A stretch of 64,000 bases of DNA from an uncultured Prevotella sp. Lineage in GTDB: Bacteria; Bacteroidota; Bacteroidia; Bacteroidales; Bacteroidaceae. Location: contig URER01000004.1 of the NCBI GenBank assembly GCA_900547005.1, positions 9,442 to 73,441 of the forward strand, given 5' to 3'. The notes below the pieces were generated by a model that saw only the letters and a program-made list of their open reading frames with translations, was not told the DNA's origin and made no database searches. Positions 38,664-46,503 of the stretch are shown here, one piece after another. A program made the translations under genes and the position numbers. How positions within the stretch are numbered: the first letter of the stretch is position 1; every line of letters starts with the position of its first letter.

Positions 38664-39179
38664 ATGAGTGACAGTATCATATTCCTTGATTTCGATGGTG
38701 TCCTGAATACGGAACACTATCAGAACTATCTCTACCATGAAGGAAAAGCATGGCAGGATGAACATGGTGCATTCTTTGACCCAGAAGCCGTAGAGCAACT
38801 ACGTCGTATCATTGACATCACTCATGCGGACATCGTGGTAGAATCGTCTTGGAAATACCTTGGACTGGAAGCGATTCAGGAAATGTGGGAAGTACGAAAC
38901 ATGCCAGGACGAGTGATAGACATCACACCTTCGACGGTCAGTGACAGCTGGTTGCTTAACGCTAACCTTGATGAACAGGATCCTGCCATGGGGCATTGCA
39001 AGGGTATGGAAATAGCCTCTTGGCTGTCAGACCATGCGGACAAAGATACACGGTATGTCATCATTGATGATGAGTACGTCATCTTCGATTCACAGCTCCC
39101 ACATTTCATCCTGACAAATCCATACGATGGCATCACAGAAGATGTCGCAAACAGGGCTATTTCTATCTTAACGAGCTAA
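38664..39179 (+). CDS. HAD-superfamily phosphatase of the Swiss-army-knife repair type
   Basis: The 171-residue protein has HAD motif I FLDFDGVLN with nucleophile D9 and acid/base D11, motif II around VVESSWK, and motif IV YVIIDDEY. It has no cap domain. This pattern fits the short HAD domains found in nucleic-acid repair proteins (HAD_SAK type), which remove terminal phosphates. The ATG at 38664 is chosen over an upstream TTG at 38637, which would overlap the PLD gene. It lies 5 bases after the PLD stop, which fits end-processing after cleavage. A strong terminator follows. Confidence 0.8.
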   Translation: MSDSIIFLDFDGVLNTEHYQNYLYHEGKAWQDEHGAFFDPEAVEQLRRIIDITHADIVVESSWKYLGLEAIQEMWEVRNMPGRVIDITPSTVSDSWLLNANLDEQDPAMGHCKGMEIASWLSDHADKDTRYVIIDDEYVIFDSQLPHFILTNPYDGITEDVANRAISILTS

Positions 39180-39215
39180 ATCATCAAGATTTTATTCAAA
39201 ATACATCACTTTTCT

Positions 39216-39252
39216 CAGACCTCTGCCACAAGTTGGCGGAGGTCTGTGTTTA
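39216..39252 (+). terminator. Terminator at the end of the DUF262 operon
   Basis: CAGACCTCTGCC pairs with GGCGGAGGTCTG (one G-U pair) across a 7-base loop, followed by TGTTTATTTT. It separates the WYL-to-HAD operon from the three small genes that follow. Confidence 0.85.
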
Positions 39253-39284
39253 TTTTGCAGCGTAATTTGAAAAGAAGTAGTATT

Positions 39285-39920
39285 ATGGTTGACTTACACG
39301 ACTATGACATAGAACTCATAGAGAATGAGATTCTGTGGAAATATAACGACAGTCGGCACGATTATTCCGATTGCAACTGTTTGCTCTCCTTACGCAAGGA
39401 CATGATTAACAAGAGGGTGTTGGCTCACCAAGAGGAAATCCTGCCAGACATCATCGCTTTTAATGATGCCTTGCGAGACGCATTGAAAGAAATGTATGGC
39501 CGAGCACACAGCATCTGGGACAACATCAAGGATAATGTTTGGGGCGACAATGTAGAAGTGACCGCCAAATGTTTTCTCGGCTATGACTACCCGGAACTGC
39601 ATCCCTTACAAGGAGAAGACAGAGAAGAACTTTGGGGTGCAATCTGTGATAGCGGTTGGAATACATTGTATGATGATGGTGTCACGCTGCCGACACTGAC
39701 CTTGCCGTCAGACATTGACGAGAGCTTTGACTCATTCATCGGCATGGACTGCCCACCGCCAAACTGGAACGAGGGGCTTGACAGGGAACTGACAAAGGAT
39801 TTGCATCTTATCAGTGCATTCCACAATCTCTTCGACCACATGAACTTCGCCATCACAGATTTCATCTATGTGCGGAAGTTCGAGACAGAAATCAACATTG
39901 AAATCAATAAAAAGGTCTGA
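39285..39920 (+). CDS. Acidic hypothetical protein, first of a three-gene cassette
   Basis: I do not recognise this 211-residue protein. It is soluble and acidic, with no signal peptide or membrane helix. An N-terminal charged part (LHDYDIELIENEILWKY) and a tryptophan-containing centre (HSIWDNIKDNVWGDNVE) stand out. The start at 39285 is preferred to a GTG at 39246, because the latter would begin inside the terminator stem. It lies 1 base before the next small gene (stop at 39920, ATG at 39922), so the two are probably translated together with the DnaE-like gene. Confidence 0.7.
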   Translation: MVDLHDYDIELIENEILWKYNDSRHDYSDCNCLLSLRKDMINKRVLAHQEEILPDIIAFNDALRDALKEMYGRAHSIWDNIKDNVWGDNVEVTAKCFLGYDYPELHPLQGEDREELWGAICDSGWNTLYDDGVTLPTLTLPSDIDESFDSFIGMDCPPPNWNEGLDRELTKDLHLISAFHNLFDHMNFAITDFIYVRKFETEINIEINKKV

Positions 39921-39921
39921 T

Positions 39922-40212
39922 ATGACATTCAAAGAACTTTTAGACAGCGTACAGTTTGACGACGTGGCACCCCATATCGTCAGAATGTACCCAGATATGG
40001 AAAATTCCATTGGCTGGTACAAAATCCATTTTGATATGCTGCGCCTGATGAATCCTGTTTATCACGAGGATGCCAACGACAAGGTGTGCAATATAACCAT
40101 GAAGGATTGGGAGGATGGTAGCGACCTTCACCTTGATTGTGACCCAACACTGGGTAATCAGGTAGTCATCAGTTACGCCGCATACAACTCCAAAACCCCA
40201 TTAGTAAAGTAG
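39922..40212 (+). CDS. 96-residue hypothetical protein, possibly DUF6557-like
   Basis: The small protein starts MTFKELLDSVQFDDV and continues with YPDMENSIGWYKIHFDMLRLM. This resembles the beginning of the small cytoplasmic DUF6557-type family of Bacteroidetes, but the match rests on memory and is weak. If correct, the C-terminal helical third of that family is missing. The ATG is at 39922, directly after the upstream stop; longer in-frame reading overlaps the neighbour. The DnaE-like gene begins 8 bases after its stop. Confidence 0.55.
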   Translation: MTFKELLDSVQFDDVAPHIVRMYPDMENSIGWYKIHFDMLRLMNPVYHEDANDKVCNITMKDWEDGSDLHLDCDPTLGNQVVISYAAYNSKTPLVK

Positions 40213-40219
40213 CAATTAT

Positions 40220-41101
40220 ATGAAAACAGCAATCGAGCAACTAAGACAACTCGTGATGGAAGGGAAAGAGACCTTTCATAATCGTGAGGTAAGGACATTT
40301 ACCTTACTACAGGAACTTACGTTCATAGAGAACAGGAAACAGGCAGATTACTTCTTGGCGATGCACAAATATGTGAAAGAACTAAAGTCCATGCCTGATG
40401 TGCTCATTGGTCCTGGTCGCGGATGGATGACCGCCTCACATGTTTGCCAAACTCTCGGCATCACCAATATCTGCCTCGGAGCTATCAGTCTTGAACCGAT
40501 TGACTTTTGGGGCGATGAAGACAGTGACACGACGATGGATATAGAGGTTGACGAAGATACCTATGACTGGGCATGTTTCAAGGCTGCAGAGGTTTTCGGG
40601 TATGACAATGTTGCCCGCACGGCAGAAATAGATAACATCCAGAATGAAGAAGCCTATGTGTTCCGTGGATATAGCAACAAGCAACAAGCCTATTCTATAG
40701 TTGTCTGCCATGATGGTATCGCAAACCATTATAAGGTCTATGAAAAGGAAGGTGATGACGGATTGGATATGCTCTATGTTGACGGCGATATTGAACCTAC
40801 AGATAACACACAGATATTCAGATTCAATGTCATCTGCTCAGATACGCTGACTCGCATCAAACAAATCCAACGCGAAATTGTCAAGGCAGGGAAAGATTGT
40901 CCAGACATATATGAGAGGGGGAATGCCAACATATTGTATTATTTGGATGGTTATCAGACTTTATTTGATGACAAAGACAGAAGCATTCCGTTCTTTGGTA
41001 ACAAGTTGGCAAAGGAAATGGCAGAGACGCTTTTCAACAAGATATGGTCAATGGATGAGCTGCTGACCATTGTTGCACTATCCAGTACACGGCTGATTTA
41101 G
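40220..41101 (+). CDS. Compact DnaE-like (DNA polymerase III alpha palm/fingers) protein, probably catalytically altered
   Basis: The 293-residue protein aligns by eye with the DnaE polymerase core only. AIEQLRQLVMEG, then LQELTFIEN and DYFLAMHKYVKEL, leads to the hallmark GPGRG (64-68) and TLGIT, as in DnaE vGPGRGSAAGS...LGIT. The palm acid motif PDIDID appears as MDIEVD (106-111). Later blocks match the DnaE fingers region: QQAYSIVVCHDGIANH (like HAGGVVI), FRFNVICSDTLTRI (202-213, like KFDFLGLRTLTII) and a final DELLTIVAL. The second palm Asp is Glu109 and the third catalytic Asp is Asn203. PHP, thumb, beta-binding and OB domains are absent. Homology is likely; function is unknown. Confidence 0.65.
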   Translation: MKTAIEQLRQLVMEGKETFHNREVRTFTLLQELTFIENRKQADYFLAMHKYVKELKSMPDVLIGPGRGWMTASHVCQTLGITNICLGAISLEPIDFWGDEDSDTTMDIEVDEDTYDWACFKAAEVFGYDNVARTAEIDNIQNEEAYVFRGYSNKQQAYSIVVCHDGIANHYKVYEKEGDDGLDMLYVDGDIEPTDNTQIFRFNVICSDTLTRIKQIQREIVKAGKDCPDIYERGNANILYYLDGYQTLFDDKDRSIPFFGNKLAKEMAETLFNKIWSMDELLTIVALSSTRLI

Positions 41102-41263
41102 CATAGCAGCATGGCGATATGGCAGCATAGCAGAGCATTCCTGCAAATTATCAAGAATTCCAAATATAACAATTAACATAGACGATGATAATCGAACTTA
41201 GAGATGGTTTTTAAGGAATTTAGAACTATCATTAAAGGGCAATATATCGCGCAAATATACTCG

Positions 41264-41810
41264 TCAAAAATCTTTACAACTATACCCTATAAAACTCGCG
41301 TATTTTCAAACAAGATCTTCTTCGCTTGCAAATACCGCAAAATATGGCATTTTACACAATATCGAGTTAATAGTTTGAAAATCAATAAGTTAGCTTATCA
41401 TTTAACAAAATCGGCAGTTTTAGGAAGCAAAAATGACCTCGTTACAATGCAAAAGTGGCTCCGTTAGAGGCCAACGGAGCCACTTTTAGGCTTCAACGGA
41501 GCCTCCGTTGCACTCCAAAACGGCCTAAAACAGAGTCTAAAAGTGCCACTTTTGAAAGCTAACGAACGTTAAATAGGGCGAAAACGCTGTTTTTCGGTGT
41601 TTTCAGAGAGGGTAAATTTTGAAGAAAAATGACCCGATTTTTTTCTAACGGAGGCACTTTTGAAATTTTGAGTTACAAATTTTGAGTTTGGAGTTGGGAT
41701 TTTTGCGACACAAAAATCATCGAAAATGAGTAACGAGACCTATATTTAACACTCGTTCACACGAAAGAGTCAACTTCGCAGAGGGGTGATTTTTGACAAA
41801 AATTTTTACT
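41264..41810. repeat. Dispersed non-coding repeat element, copy A
   Basis: This segment is an inverted, diverged copy of 59026-59616. Shared blocks in the same relative order are: a segment around 41290-41350 (AAACAAGATCTTCTTCGC versus AAACGAAATCTTTTTTGC), GCTAACGAACGTTAAAT at about 41558, and ATTTAACACTCGTTCACACG to TGATTTTTGAC at 41750-41797. Both ends carry the direct repeat AAAAATCTTTAC (41266-41277) or AAAAATTTTTAC (41798-41809). It fills most of the 850-base gap between the accessory island and the DUF5715 gene. No coding function is evident. Confidence 0.75.
41451..41487. repeat. Perfect 15-bp inverted repeat inside copy A
   Basis: AAAAGTGGCTCCGTT pairs exactly with AACGGAGCCACTTTT over a 7-base loop. 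A second short palindrome, AACGGAGCCTCCGTT, follows at about 41495-41509. The hairpin could end transcription that enters from the accessory island or be a structural part of the element. Confidence 0.8.
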
Positions 41811-41951
41811 TTTTGATTGTAAAATTTACGAGTAGACGGGGTAACGAATTGCAAGTAAACAAGTTGAGGAGCAGGCGGTTTATTGCCCATTTCTCAACTT
41901 GTGAGAGTTGGAATTTAGGACAAACACAGGGATGAAGTATTCTCAAAAAAA

Positions 41952-42755
41952 TTACCTGACGGTGATATGATAGCAACTTTGATGGACTTCATATTTAACA
42001 TAGCAACGGTTACGCTCACGCAAGTCGCGCAACACCTCACTCAGGACATATTTCAGCGTATCGTTCTGCACCTCACGACGCGGTTTCCCATCCGGGTCTG
42101 AAATCGTTTTGAATCGAGTATAAGAAATATCGAAAGTCGTTCCGTATAGATGACAACTATTAGTTGTTGCATTCCTGTTATGCCTTTGCAACTTTTCTAC
42201 ATCTTCTTTCGATCTCAGTACGCTATTCACCATGATCTTGTGCAGCGGTATTTTCTTTATCTGCAAGCTATCCAAGAAGTTACGACCAATATCATTAAGC
42301 AATACTGCCGCGCGCGGAACGAGATAAGGAATGCTGCTATCGAGCTTTTTCACGAAATAGAAAGGACTGCTGCCAATATAGACCAATTCGTTTTTACGAG
42401 CTTCCGCATCCTCCCTGTTTGCCACGGGAGTAACGCCATACATATTGGCCGACTCAAGCTGAACGGCATTTGAATCTGGGAAAGTCCTGTCAAAACCGGG
42501 TACACTCAAAATACGATGCTTTATTTCATTACCGTCTTTATCAAAGAAACCGGCATAAGAGCCTTCATGAGTTGCCACATATAAGGTGTCGACAACCGAA
42601 GCCGCATCCGCATTATCCCCTTCTGCGACTCCGAAAATATTCGAAGTATCAAGATTCCTATCCTGCGCAACACTCGGAAAAACGCAACGAACAATAGCAA
42701 GTATAGCGGTGATGGCTGCAAAGCCCATCAAGAAATTATTCTTCTTCAGTTTCAT
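41952..42755 (-). CDS. DUF5715 family protein, LAS/M15-like peptidase fold candidate
   Basis: The 267-residue protein has an N-terminal membrane anchor or signal (FLMGFAAITAILAIV) and a periplasmic domain. In the C-terminal third, HLYGTTFDISY gives an H-x6-D pattern and YEVHQSCYHI gives a second pair of histidines. These resemble the zinc ligands of LAS metallopeptidases such as VanX/VanY and MepA. DUF5715 is a Bacteroidetes family; a peptidoglycan carboxypeptidase role is inferred from the motifs. The gene is transcribed divergently from phoH and read from its own promoter. Confidence 0.75.
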   Translation of the reverse strand: MKLKKNNFLMGFAAITAILAIVRCVFPSVAQDRNLDTSNIFGVAEGDNADAASVVDTLYVATHEGSYAGFFDKDGNEIKHRILSVPGFDRTFPDSNAVQLESANMYGVTPVANREDAEARKNELVYIGSSPFYFVKKLDSSIPYLVPRAAVLLNDIGRNFLDSLQIKKIPLHKIMVNSVLRSKEDVEKLQRHNRNATTNSCHLYGTTFDISYTRFKTISDPDGKPRREVQNDTLKYVLSEVLRDLRERNRCYVKYEVHQSCYHITVR

Positions 42756-42865
42756 TTCAATACAATATTATATATGTACAAGCGACTTGTTTTTCAAGGA
42801 GCAAACTCCTAATCAGCAGTCGTCCGCGCTTCCATCCATATATGGAACGCCATTTTTTCGGTGTG

Positions 42866-42873
42866 CAAAGATA
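42866..42873 (-). promoter_or_regulatory. Promoter -7 box for the DUF5715 gene
   Basis: The minus strand reads TATCTTTG followed by C, matching TAnnTTTG. It gives a leader of about 100 nt that includes a small CCATATATGG palindrome. Confidence 0.6.
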
Positions 42874-42946
42874 ACGCTTTTTGCCCGCATTTCAGGTATT
42901 GCGCATATTTTTTATAGAAAAGTATCAGTTAAATTAATTTATTTTG

Positions 42947-42954
42947 TAATTTTG
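42947..42954 (+). promoter_or_regulatory. Promoter -7 box for phoH-purC-menG-aroE
   Basis: TAATTTTG followed by C matches TAnnTTTG. The leader to the TTG start of phoH would be only about 20 nt, which supports that start. Confidence 0.6.
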
Positions 42955-42979
42955 CAGCTAAATAAGAACAAAGCAAGCT

Positions 42980-43933
42980 TTGATAGAGAAACATATAATT
43001 TTAGAAGACATCGACCCTGTTGCTTTCTACGGGGTTGGCAATGGGCATTTACAAATGCTGAAATCACTCTTCCCCAAACTGCGCATCGTTGCAAGGGATA
43101 ATATCATTAGAGTTTTGGGGGACGAGGAGGTGATGTGTCAGTTCGAGGAGAATGTGGAATCAATCCGCAAACACATCCTGAAATACAACTCTATCGGTGA
43201 GGAAGATATACTTGACATAATAAAAGGCAAGCAAACAAAAGCCGATGGCGTAAAAGGCGTAATAGTATATAATCTGTCGGGACGGCCAATAAAAGGCCGC
43301 ACGGAAAACCAGCAGAAACTGATAGACGCATACGAGAAAAACGATATGCTGTTTGCCGTAGGCCCGGCCGGCACAGGAAAAACGTATCTGAGCATTGCAC
43401 TTGCCGTGAAAGCCTTAAAGGAGAAAACAGCAAAGCGGGTGATTCTAAGCAGACCTGCCGTTGAGGCCGGAGAGAAACTCGGTTTCCTGCCGGGAGATAT
43501 GAAAGACAAGATAGACCCGTATCTTCAACCTCTTTACGATGCTCTCGAAGATATGCTTCCCGCCGTGAAACTACAGGACATGATGGAGAAGCACGTAATC
43601 CAGATAGCCCCGCTCGCCTTTATGCGTGGGCGTACCCTGAACGATGCGGTGGTGATACTCGACGAGGCGCAAAACACTACGCCAGCGCAAATCCGTATGT
43701 TCCTCACGCGAATGGGATTGAACTCAAAGATGATAATCACGGGCGACATGACTCAGGTGGACTTGCCACGGGGAACGAAAAGCGGACTGCACGAGGCTTT
43801 AGAGATACTTTCCGACATCGAAGGAATAGGTGTTGTAAAGCTCGGCAACAAAGATATTGTGCGTCATAAACTTGTAACAAAGATTGTAAACGCTTACGAT
43901 AAATTCGATAAAAACTCAAAAAAACAAATATAA
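42980..43933 (+). CDS. PhoH-family ATPase
   Basis: The 317-residue protein has the family N-terminal part (EKHIILEDIDPVAFYGV) and a PhoH ATPase domain with the P-loop VGPAGTGKTYLS and the Walker B VVILDEAQN. The start is TTG at 42980: the family begins with this MIEK-like sequence, the first ATG is 24 codons later and would remove conserved residues, and the promoter box is just upstream. The family (YbeZ) is linked to ribosome maturation with YbeY. purC follows after 3 bases. Confidence 0.92.
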   Translation: MIEKHIILEDIDPVAFYGVGNGHLQMLKSLFPKLRIVARDNIIRVLGDEEVMCQFEENVESIRKHILKYNSIGEEDILDIIKGKQTKADGVKGVIVYNLSGRPIKGRTENQQKLIDAYEKNDMLFAVGPAGTGKTYLSIALAVKALKEKTAKRVILSRPAVEAGEKLGFLPGDMKDKIDPYLQPLYDALEDMLPAVKLQDMMEKHVIQIAPLAFMRGRTLNDAVVILDEAQNTTPAQIRMFLTRMGLNSKMIITGDMTQVDLPRGTKSGLHEALEILSDIEGIGVVKLGNKDIVRHKLVTKIVNAYDKFDKNSKKQI

Positions 43934-43936
43934 AGG

Positions 43937-44887
43937 ATGAAGGCATTAACAAAGACTGATTTCCATTTTGATGGACAGAAAAGTGTTTATCACGGCAAAG
44001 TACGTGATGTGTATAACATTAATGACGACTTGATGGTTATGATTGCTACCGACCGCATCTCTGCATTCGATGTAATCCTTCCTAAAGGAATTCCCTTCAA
44101 GGGTCAGGTGCTCAACCAAATAGCGTCAAAGTTTCTCGATCTGACAGCAGATATCTGCCCTAACTGGAAATTAGCCACACCCGACCCGATGGTTACGGTA
44201 GGCTTGAAATGCGAAGGCTTCCGTGTGGAAATGATTATCCGTGGCATCCTTACCGGCTCTGCATGGCGCGATTACAAGAACGGATGCCGCGAGATTTGCG
44301 GAGTTAAGCTCCCCGATGGAATGCGCGAGAATGAACGATTCCCCGAACCAATAATCACTCCTACTACAAAAGCTGACGAAGGCCACGATATGAACATCTC
44401 CAAAGAAGAGATTATCGCCCAGGGCATCGTAAGCGCAGAAGACTATGCAGTAATGGAGGACTACACCCGCAAGCTCTTCGCACGCGGTCAGGAAATCGCT
44501 GAGAAGCAAGGACTTATCCTCGTTGACACAAAGTATGAGTTTGGAAAGCGCGACGGTAAGGTTTATCTTATCGACGAAATCCACACCCCGGACAGCAGCC
44601 GCTATTTCTATGCCGACGGATATGAGGAGAAGTTTGAAAAGGGAGAGCCACAAAAACAATTGTCAAAAGAGTTTGTCCGCCAATGGCTTATCGAGCATAA
44701 CTTCATGAACGAGCCGGGACAGACTATGCCGGAAATCACTGACGAGTATGCACAGAGCATCTGCGACAGGTACATAGAGCTTTATGAGCATATCACCGGC
44801 GAGGAATTCGATAAGGCAACAGAACAGGGAGATATAGCTGCACGTATTGAAAAGAACGTGAGCGAATATCTGGCAAACAGGAAATAA
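43937..44887 (+). CDS. purC: Phosphoribosylaminoimidazole-succinocarboxamide synthase
   Basis: PurC joins aspartate to CAIR in purine synthesis. The 316-residue length is that of the longer (Bacteroidetes/eukaryote-like) form. Signatures are [25 protein letters not shown] in the ATP site, [12 protein letters not shown] and the late [12 protein letters not shown] motif. It follows phoH by 3 bases and precedes menG by about 25 bases. Confidence 0.97.
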   Translation: MKALTKTDFHFDGQKSVYHGKVRDVYNINDDLMVMIATDRISAFDVILPKGIPFKGQVLNQIASKFLDLTADICPNWKLATPDPMVTVGLKCEGFRVEMIIRGILTGSAWRDYKNGCREICGVKLPDGMRENERFPEPIITPTTKADEGHDMNISKEEIIAQGIVSAEDYAVMEDYTRKLFARGQEIAEKQGLILVDTKYEFGKRDGKVYLIDEIHTPDSSRYFYADGYEEKFEKGEPQKQLSKEFVRQWLIEHNFMNEPGQTMPEITDEYAQSICDRYIELYEHITGEEFDKATEQGDIAARIEKNVSEYLANRK

Positions 44888-44911
44888 CGAGCAGAGATAC
44901 GTTGACAGCCC

Positions 44912-45646
44912 ATGTATGAACAGGAAAAGATAAATCCATACGGCAAAGATGGCGACAAGACACAGCTCGTGGAAGAGATGTTCGACAACATTGCTCCAAC
45001 TTACGACACGCTAAACCATCGGCTATCATGGAATATCGACAAAGGATGGCGTAAGAAAGCGATAAGCCAACTTGCGCCATTCAAGCCACAGACAATGCTT
45101 GACATAGCGACAGGAACCGGCGATTTCGCCATATTGTCAGCGCAAACCCTCAAGCCGAAGTCTCTCGTCGGAGTGGATATATCCGAGGGTATGATGGCTA
45201 TAGGCAGGCAAAAAGTGGCGAAGAAGAATTTGCAGGATACCATATCTTTTAAGAAAGAAGACTGCCTGTGCCTGTCTTTTCCTGACAATACATTCGATGC
45301 CGTTACTGCAGCTTTCGGAATAAGGAACTTCTCGAATCTTGAAAAAGGACTGAAAGAGATGTGTCGCGTACTGAAAAAAGGCGGTCATTTGAGCATTGTA
45401 GAGCTTACACAGCCCATATCTTTTCCTATGAAACCGCTCTTCAGTATCTATTCTCACACGTTTCTGCCATTATATGGGAGGGTGATATCCAAAGATACGA
45501 ACGCATATAAGTATCTTACCGCAACCATAGAAGCCTTCCCACAAGGCGAACAGATGGTGGAAATATTAAAGAACTCAGGCTTCGCCAAAGCCCGGTTCAA
45601 ACGCATGACATTTGGAATATGCACAATGTATTTCGCTGAAAAATAA
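44912..45646 (+). CDS. menG: Demethylmenaquinone methyltransferase (UbiE/MenG)
   Basis: The SAM-dependent enzyme methylates demethylmenaquinone to menaquinone. The 244-residue protein has [26 protein letters not shown] at the start, the SAM loop [11 protein letters not shown] and the later AFGIRNF block, all family signatures. In an anaerobic Bacteroidales it serves menaquinone-dependent fumarate respiration, so MenG is the better name than UbiE. It is in the phoH-purC-menG-aroE unit, 6 bases before aroE. Confidence 0.93.
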   Translation: MYEQEKINPYGKDGDKTQLVEEMFDNIAPTYDTLNHRLSWNIDKGWRKKAISQLAPFKPQTMLDIATGTGDFAILSAQTLKPKSLVGVDISEGMMAIGRQKVAKKNLQDTISFKKEDCLCLSFPDNTFDAVTAAFGIRNFSNLEKGLKEMCRVLKKGGHLSIVELTQPISFPMKPLFSIYSHTFLPLYGRVISKDTNAYKYLTATIEAFPQGEQMVEILKNSGFAKARFKRMTFGICTMYFAEK

Positions 45647-45652
45647 ATTATT

Positions 45653-46396
45653 ATGGACAAATACGGACTTATAGGTTATCCATTGGGACATTCATTCTCG
45701 CAAAGTTATTTCAACGAGAAGTTTCAAAACGAGAATATAGATGCCCTATATGAGAATTTTGAAATTCCCTCAATAGAGAATCTCCCTGAAATAATAGAAA
45801 CGACCCCCAACTTGCGCGGTCTTAATGTTACCATCCCTTATAAAGAAAAGGTGATAAGCTATTTGGACGTTATAAGTCCCGAAGCTCGCGAAATCGGTGC
45901 GGTGAACGTCATAAAAGTTGAGCGTAAAGGCAAAAACGCCTATCTTACAGGCTATAATAGCGATGTCATAGGCTTCACCCGCAGCATCGAGCCTCTGATT
46001 GAAAAGTATCATAAAAAAGCACTGATACTTGGTACAGGAGGAGCGTCGAAGGCCATAAACTATGGCTTGAAATCACTCGGTTTGGAAACTGTCTTCGTAA
46101 GCCGTTATCGCAAGCCCGGCACAATATGTTATGAAGACATTACACCAAAAGTCATAAAAGAATATAATGTAATCGTAAACTGCACACCGTTAGGGATGTT
46201 CCCACATACAGATGAATGTCCGAACCTTCCATACGAAGCCATGAATACGCAGACATTATTATATGACCTCATATATAATCCCGACACGACTATGTTTATG
46301 CAAAAAGGAGCGGAGCATGGAGCAACCGTAAAGAACGGACTTGAGATGTTACTATTGCAAGCATTCGCGAGTTGGGAGTTTTGGCATTCCAAATAA
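45653..46396 (+). CDS. aroE: Shikimate dehydrogenase
   Basis: AroE reduces 3-dehydroshikimate to shikimate with NADPH. The 247-residue protein has the substrate-binding GYPLGHSFSQSYFNE, the catalytic lysine in NVTIPYKEKV, GAVNVIK, the NADP loop LGTGGASKAI and NCTPLGMFP. It is a little shorter than the E. coli enzyme, as usual for Bacteroidetes. It is the last gene of this unit; a 107-base gap separates it from purM. Confidence 0.95.
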   Translation: MDKYGLIGYPLGHSFSQSYFNEKFQNENIDALYENFEIPSIENLPEIIETTPNLRGLNVTIPYKEKVISYLDVISPEAREIGAVNVIKVERKGKNAYLTGYNSDVIGFTRSIEPLIEKYHKKALILGTGGASKAINYGLKSLGLETVFVSRYRKPGTICYEDITPKVIKEYNVIVNCTPLGMFPHTDECPNLPYEAMNTQTLLYDLIYNPDTTMFMQKGAEHGATVKNGLEMLLLQAFASWEFWHSK

Positions 46397-46503
46397 GAAA
46401 TCGTTAGTATTAAGAATAAATATTAAATAATTCAAGGCGTCTGTAATAGTCAAGAGATATTGGCTTCGGCGCATGAAGGACGCAACAAAATAATATAAGA
46501 ATC

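Noticed and set aside
41204..41467. 87-codon open frame on the + strand
   Set aside because: It coincides with the end of dispersed repeat copy A; a similar frame appears in reverse in copy B. It is more likely a product of the repeat than a gene.
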